A stretch of 55,690 bases of DNA. Origin: an uncultured Nocardiaceae bacterium. GTDB taxonomy: Bacteria > Actinomycetota > Actinomycetes > Mycobacteriales > Mycobacteriaceae. This document shows positions 50,201 to 55,690 of the stretch, one piece after another. The notes under the pieces are model-generated. The model was given only the letters and a program-made list of their open reading frames with translations. It had not been told where the DNA came from and did no database searches. A program made the position numbers and the translations under genes. The first letter of the stretch is position 1. Every line of letters starts with the position of its first letter. The stretch lies in contig CAKZIX010000109.1 of assembly GCA_936936565.1 (NCBI GenBank), positions 1 through 55,690 of the forward strand, given 5' to 3'.

Positions 50201-51039
50201 GCTGGCGGATGCGAGTGGTGCACCGGACCGGCTACGCCTACGACGCGCCGGTCACCTCGTCCTACAACGAGGCGCGGCTGACGCCGCGCGCGGACAACCG
50301 GCAGAACGTGATTCTGAACCGGGTCGAGACGACGCCGTCGACGCGCGCGTACCGCTACACCGACTACTGGGGCACGGCGGTCACGGCATTCGACCTGCAT
50401 GCGCCACACACGGAACTGGAGGTCAGCGGCGCGTCCGTGGTCGAGACCGAACGGCTGCCCGAACCAGCCGACACCTGGTCGTGGACGGATTTGCAGACCG
50501 ATTTGTTGCAGGACCGCTTCTACGAGCTGCTGGTGCCCAGCCGGTACGTGCCCACCGATCGCAAGTTGGCAGGGGTGGCCAAACAGTTGTCGAAGGGACT
50601 CACGCCCGCGGAGGCGGTCGTGGCAGCGGCGCGCTGGGTGCATGCGGAGATGTCCTACGAGACGGGTTCGACGTCGGTGCACACGTCCGCGGTGCAGGCC
50701 TGGGACGACCGCAAGGGCGTCTGCCAGGACTACGCGCACTTGACCCTGCTGCTGTTGCGCAGCATGGGTATTCCGAGCCGGTACGTGTCGGGCTATCTGC
50801 ATCCGAAGCCGGCCGCCGCGGTCGGCGAGCGCGTCGCCGGTGAGAGCCACGCCTGGGTGGAGGCCTGGACGGGATTGTGGTGGGGCTACGACCCGACCAA
50901 CGCGGTGACGATCAGCGAACGGCACGTGTCGGTGGGCGTGGGTCGCGACTACGCGGATGTGCCGCCGTTGAAGGGGATCATCTCCGGCGGCGGCGCCACG
51001 GCGCTGGATGTCGTTGTGGAGATCACCCGTCTCGCGTAG
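50197..51039 (+). CDS. Transglutaminase-like cysteine protease family protein (Rv2409c-like)
   Basis: A 280-residue protein with an N-terminal β-rich domain (MRVVHRTGYAYDAPVTSSYN) and a C-terminal transglutaminase-like core. The catalytic triad is Cys176 (GVCQDYAHL), His218 (ESHAWVEA) and Asp232 (WWGYDPTN). No signal peptide is present, so it works in the cytosol. It may cleave or form the amide bond made by the ATP-grasp partner. Start ATG overlaps the alpha-E stop. Confidence 0.93.
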   Translation: MSWRMRVVHRTGYAYDAPVTSSYNEARLTPRADNRQNVILNRVETTPSTRAYRYTDYWGTAVTAFDLHAPHTELEVSGASVVETERLPEPADTWSWTDLQTDLLQDRFYELLVPSRYVPTDRKLAGVAKQLSKGLTPAEAVVAAARWVHAEMSYETGSTSVHTSAVQAWDDRKGVCQDYAHLTLLLLRSMGIPSRYVSGYLHPKPAAAVGERVAGESHAWVEAWTGLWWGYDPTNAVTISERHVSVGVGRDYADVPPLKGIISGGGATALDVVVEITRLA

Positions 51040-51089
51040 CGTCCCCGGCGGGGGAATCTGACTGCGGTACCGGACAAGCAGGAGGGCAC

Positions 51090-51860
51090 ATGCCAACCGC
51101 ACAGGAAGTCGTCGAACAGACCGAGATCTCGAACGCGAAAAAGTATGTCGCCGAAGCGATTGGGACGTTCGTGCTGGTGTTCGGCGGCGTGGGCACGGCC
51201 GTCTTCACCGGCACCCGGGTGGGCACCGTCGGCATCGCACTGGCGTTCGGCCTCACCCTGTTGTTCCTGGTGTACGCGATCGGCCCGATCTCGGGCTGTC
51301 ACGTGAATCCCGCTGTCACGCTTGGGCAGTTGCTGCTCGGCAAGATCACGGCGATCAACGCCGCGATCTACATGGTGGCGCAGCTCCTCGGCGGCCTGCT
51401 GGCCGGTGTGGTGATCTTCGCTGTGGCCAAGGGACTTCCGTCGTACAACCGCGCCACCGACGGGCTCGGCGCCAACGGTTGGGGCGATCACAGCCCGTCG
51501 GCGGTCACCGGTCCGCTGGGCGGTATCCAGCAGGGCGGCTACGGGGTGGCGGCGGCGATCATCGTCGAGGTGCTGCTCACGGCGCTGCTGGTGTTCGTGG
51601 TGCTGGCGTCGACGGACCAGATTTCCGACGTGCCGCTGGCCGGCATCTCGATCGGCTTCACGCTCGCCGTCATCCACCTGATCTCCATTCCGATCGACGG
51701 CACCTCGGTGAACCCCGCACGCTCGCTGGCGGTGGCACCGTTCCAGGACGGCGCGCTCGCGCAACTGTGGGTGTTCCTGGTCTTCCCGCTCGTCGGCGGC
51801 GTGCTGGGATCGCTCGTCTACGGGCTGCTGTACGGCCGCGGCCGCGAAATGCAGAGCTGA
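51090..51860 (+). CDS. Aquaporin/MIP family channel (AqpZ-like)
   Basis: A 256-residue six-helix channel with the two half-helix motifs NPA (CHVNPAVTLGQ and TSVNPARSLAVA). His and Cys/Thr near the first motif and Arg after the second (NPAR) suggest the water-selective AqpZ type rather than a glycerol channel. A ~20-residue cytosolic N-terminus precedes helix 1. AGGAGG lies about 5 nt before the ATG. Confidence 0.93.
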   Translation: MPTAQEVVEQTEISNAKKYVAEAIGTFVLVFGGVGTAVFTGTRVGTVGIALAFGLTLLFLVYAIGPISGCHVNPAVTLGQLLLGKITAINAAIYMVAQLLGGLLAGVVIFAVAKGLPSYNRATDGLGANGWGDHSPSAVTGPLGGIQQGGYGVAAAIIVEVLLTALLVFVVLASTDQISDVPLAGISIGFTLAVIHLISIPIDGTSVNPARSLAVAPFQDGALAQLWVFLVFPLVGGVLGSLVYGLLYGRGREMQS

Positions 51861-51877
51861 CGTAAGAACCTCGTTCG

Positions 51878-51909
51878 GCGCCGGCCCGCTGCGGTGGGTC
51901 GGCGCATTT
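51878..51909 (+). terminator. Terminator hairpin after the aquaporin gene
   Basis: A 10-bp stem with one G·U pair (51878-51887 with 51896-51905), 8-nt loop and trailing ATTT. Confidence 0.7.
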
Positions 51910-51970
51910 CGCATGCGCGCTCTACCGGCCGCGTGGCGGGGTTTCACGCGATCTGCGCGATGATGCAGCG

Positions 51971-52576
51971 GTGCTGATCGCGCTGGAATTGATCGGGCTC
52001 GTCGCCTTCGCGGCCTCGGGCGCGTTGGCCGCGGTGCGCGCACGGCTCGACGTGTTCGGCGTCGTGGTGGTCGCACTGGCCACCGCCCTGGGCGGCGGCA
52101 TCGTGCGCGACGTACTGCTCGGTGTCGCGCCGCCCACGACGTTGCGCACCTGGCCGTACCTGACCGCGGGCGCGGTGACCGCGCTGGTGGTGTTCCGGTT
52201 CCATCCGCACCTGGCGCGCTTGCGGGTCCCGATCTTGATCGCCGACGCTGTCGGGCTCGGGCTGTTCGCGACCTCCGGCACGGCGATCGCGCTGCAACAC
52301 GGGGCGCCGGTGTACACCGCCTGCCTGGTTGGCATGACCACCGGCATCGGTGGTGGTGTGGTGCGCGACTTGCTGCTACGCGAGATTCCGGTCGTGCTGC
52401 GCCGCGACATCTACGCGCTGGCGGCGCTGGTGGGCGCCGGGCTCGTCGGGCTGGGCCACGTGGTGCACCTGCCGCAGATCCCGACCACCGCGGTCGCCGC
52501 GGCGGCTGTGGTGATCGTGCGACTGCTCGCGTTGCGGTTGCGCTGGAATGCACCGATCGCGCGTGATCCCGACTGA
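51971..52576 (+). CDS. TRIC/UPF0126 family membrane protein (YicG-like)
   Basis: A 201-residue protein of about seven hydrophobic helices built as an internal duplication. The two halves carry GGGIVRDVLLG and GGGVVRDLLLRE, the glycine-rich kinked helices of prokaryotic TRIC cation channels. Glycine uptake has also been proposed for relatives. GTG start; no clear ribosome site. Confidence 0.9.
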   Translation: MLIALELIGLVAFAASGALAAVRARLDVFGVVVVALATALGGGIVRDVLLGVAPPTTLRTWPYLTAGAVTALVVFRFHPHLARLRVPILIADAVGLGLFATSGTAIALQHGAPVYTACLVGMTTGIGGGVVRDLLLREIPVVLRRDIYALAALVGAGLVGLGHVVHLPQIPTTAVAAAAVVIVRLLALRLRWNAPIARDPD

Positions 52577-52608
52577 GCAGGCCGCGGCCAACAGATTTGC
52601 CCAAACCC

Positions 52609-52638
52609 TTGCCGAGCAAACTTACCGTCAGGTAGGTA
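52609..52638 (+). promoter_or_regulatory. Promoter of the secreted protease, with overlapping palindrome
   Basis: TTGCCG (52609-52614) and TAGGTA (52633-52638) are 18 nt apart. The near-palindrome ACTTACC-GTCA-GGTAGGT (52620-52637) covers the -10 and could bind a repressor. Confidence 0.5.
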
Positions 52639-52692
52639 TGTAGCGGCTCGTTCGCGAGCACGTTCGTGTGTCCGTCGGGGAATGGAGAAAAG

Positions 52693-53586
52693 TTGAGGTC
52701 TATCAGTAGGTTTGGCGCGGCAGCAGCGGCGCTCGCGGCGGTGGCGGTCGGCGGGGCGCCGGTCGCCGCCGCGGATGCCGCGGTGCAGCCCGATCCGGTG
52801 GGATCGGTGATCTATGACCGATTGGTCAAGAATGCCGACGGTACGTTCAAAACGAACGGCACCGGTGGCTACTTCGCACAGGACCCGTATACCGATCATG
52901 CCGTCACCCGAAAGATCGGGACCTTGTGGACGAACGGGCAGTGCAGCGCGTCGGTGCTGCAGACGCGCACGGGCGCGGTCGCGATCACCGCGCGCCACTG
53001 CACCGACGGTGACGACGCGCTCGTCAACGAGGGCAAGGTCAAGTTCTATCCCGCCACCCACAACCGCCAGAACCCGTACGGCGAGTGGATCGTCGATCGG
53101 GTGTTCACCACCGAGACGCGGGTCGACGGCAGCGTGCCCGACGTCGCCGTGCTGGCGATCCGGCCTCGTGACGAGGGCGGCAGGCTCCGGGTGGTCAGCG
53201 ACGTGACCGGCGGCGGCCTGGGCATCCACCCCGCCCTGACGAGCACCTCCAGCGTGCGCTCCACGCTCATCGGCTACCCGGGTCCGGCGCCGTACAACGG
53301 GGTCACCCAGGCGGCGTGCGTCGGTGACTACACGTACTACCCGAACGCCGGTCGGGGCGCGATTCGTCGCGTGTCCACACAGTCGGAATGCCAGATCGGC
53401 GGCGGCTCCAGCGGCGGCCCGTACGTCACCGCCACCGCCAACGGACCGCAGATCATCACCGTGCTCAATTCCAACGGTGGCTCCGTGATCGCGGGTGTCA
53501 CACCGGGACTCGTCACCGAGGCCGAGAAATGGCTGACCGACAAGTACCCGAAGCTGAACCGTCCGTCGACCGGTTCCGCGGGCTAA
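52693..53586 (+). CDS. Secreted trypsin-like serine protease
   Basis: A 297-residue S1-type protease. The TTG start (GGAG 5 nt upstream) gives a signal peptide MRSISRFGAAAAALAAVAVG with a likely cut after an Ala in PVAAADA. The triad is His102 (ITARHCTDG), Asp150 (VPDVAVLAI) and Ser240 (GGGSSGGPYV). Four cysteines may form disulfides. A GTG at 52666 would lengthen the leader. Target unknown. The 3' end overlaps the next gene, convergent, by 4 bp. Confidence 0.88.
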   Translation: MRSISRFGAAAAALAAVAVGGAPVAAADAAVQPDPVGSVIYDRLVKNADGTFKTNGTGGYFAQDPYTDHAVTRKIGTLWTNGQCSASVLQTRTGAVAITARHCTDGDDALVNEGKVKFYPATHNRQNPYGEWIVDRVFTTETRVDGSVPDVAVLAIRPRDEGGRLRVVSDVTGGGLGIHPALTSTSSVRSTLIGYPGPAPYNGVTQAACVGDYTYYPNAGRGAIRRVSTQSECQIGGGSSGGPYVTATANGPQIITVLNSNGGSVIAGVTPGLVTEAEKWLTDKYPKLNRPSTGSAG

Positions 53587-54146
53587 CTCCAGGCGAAGTC
53601 GCGCATCAGGCGGGCGGCGACGGTGTCGAACCGTTCGCGATCGAGGATCGCACCCTCGCGCCTGATGCCGGCTTCGGGCACCTCGAGCACCCGGTCCAGC
53701 CGCACCCAGCTGGGCCGGTTCTCGTGATCCCACGGTCCGGCGCCGACGTGCATCCAGTTCGGATTCAGTTCGTGGCGCGGATTGGACGACAGCATCAGCC
53801 CGAGCAGCGTGTCGCGTTCGCGCCCGACGACCAGCACCGGGCGGTCCTTGCCGCCGTCGTTCTCCTCGAAGGTGACCCACACCCAGACAATTTCGCCTGG
53901 ATCGGCCTTGCCGTCGAGCTGCGGTGCATACACCACCTTCCGCGCGCGCTCGCCCGTCGGCGCGGCGGTGGATGCGACCGGCCGACCGCTGCTCGCCTTG
54001 CTCGCCGATTCGAGCGCGCGTTGCACGGCGGCCGACTTCTGCAACTGCTTGGCCAGCTTGGGAGCCTGCGTGGTAACGACTTTCGCGCCTTGTTCACGTG
54101 CGACGTCCGCGAGCTGGCGACCGAGGGAGCGCCAAGTTCGAGCCAT
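53583..54146 (-). CDS. PemK/MazF-fold protein (Rv2405-like)
   Basis: A 187-residue protein. The N-terminal ~75 residues are a charged helical region (LADVAREQGAKVVTTQAPKL). The C-terminal part has the PemK/MazF SH3-like barrel pattern: DPGEIVWVWVTFEENDGGKD, then RPVLVVGRERDTLLGLMLSS and SWVRLDRVLEV. It is longer than a free toxin and no antitoxin gene is next to it. The conserved position beside lepA suggests a housekeeping role. Intact. Confidence 0.8.
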   Translation of the reverse strand: MARTWRSLGRQLADVAREQGAKVVTTQAPKLAKQLQKSAAVQRALESASKASSGRPVASTAAPTGERARKVVYAPQLDGKADPGEIVWVWVTFEENDGGKDRPVLVVGRERDTLLGLMLSSNPRHELNPNWMHVGAGPWDHENRPSWVRLDRVLEVPEAGIRREGAILDRERFDTVAARLMRDFAWS

Positions 54147-54259
54147 GCCGCGAGCTTAGTCGGGACCTGTGCAGGTGCGCGCCCGGTGCTGTTTCACCGG
54201 TTCGGCACGACGCATGGGACGATAGGAGGCGCTGTTTCGCGCCCTGACCGAGGAGCCCA

Positions 54260-55690
<1,431 letters not shown>

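Noticed and set aside
53583..54146. Active MazF-type toxin-antitoxin system
   Set aside because: The protein is longer than free toxins, no antitoxin gene adjoins it, and it is a conserved neighbour of lepA.

Overview
This is a high-GC chromosomal segment from an actinobacterium of the mycolic-acid group (Mycobacteriales, Nocardia/Rhodococcus/Gordonia-like); I cannot fix the genus from sequence alone. The placement rests on gene order. The block glpD – TetR – flavoprotein – diacylglycerol kinase matches M. tuberculosis Rv2249c-Rv2252. The run proA – MoxR – VWA – nadD – rsfS – gpgP – octT – degV – comEA – comEC – holA – rpsT – ATP-grasp – alpha-E – transglutaminase – PemK-like – lepA follows Rv2427c to Rv2404c, without eis. 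GpgP and OctT belong to methylglucose lipopolysaccharide synthesis, which is typical of these bacteria.

Layout. 1-250: three copies of a 65-bp non-coding tandem repeat. 250-830: a RelE-type toxin-antitoxin pair. 830-5060: aldo/keto reductase, FdhD and an FdhF/YdeP molybdoenzyme. 5100-9710: glycerol-3-phosphate dehydrogenase, TetR regulator, alkyl-DHAP-synthase-like flavoprotein and lipid kinase. 10040-23160: conserved housekeeping genes valS-folC-DUF4233-ndk-rne-trpF-rplU-rpmA-obgE-proB. 23170-25525: MFS transporter and cysteine desulfhydrase Cds1. 25600-27470: a divergent His/Met-rich cluster with a DUF305 lipoprotein, probably copper-related. 27560-33240: accessory stretch with two VOC proteins, a decayed vapBC, a sirtuin, a 2-hydroxyacid dehydrogenase, a RecQ helicase with a C-terminal PRTase-like domain, a decayed rtcB and a cold-shock-like protein. 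33190-55690: ribokinase, then the conserved nadD-to-lepA region; lepA runs off the window end.

Two themes recur. First, many genes (antitoxin gene, valS, ndk, trpF, the LpqS-like gene, recQ, proA, nadD, comEA) have a TANNNT-like hexamer 6-8 nt before an ATG/GTG and no Shine-Dalgarno, the mark of leaderless transcripts. Second, the accessory stretches carry gene remnants: a vapB with a one-base frameshift, a vapC that lost its PIN core, and the N-terminal part of an rtcB RNA ligase. The comEC frame is also odd: it stays open about 1.1 kb past its expected end, across all of holA.

I saw no tRNA, rRNA, CRISPR array, intact insertion sequence or prophage. I found no convincing undescribed defence or biosynthetic system. 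The best leads are the comEC read-through frame, the copper-type cluster, the repeat element and the degraded toxin-antitoxin and rtcB genes.
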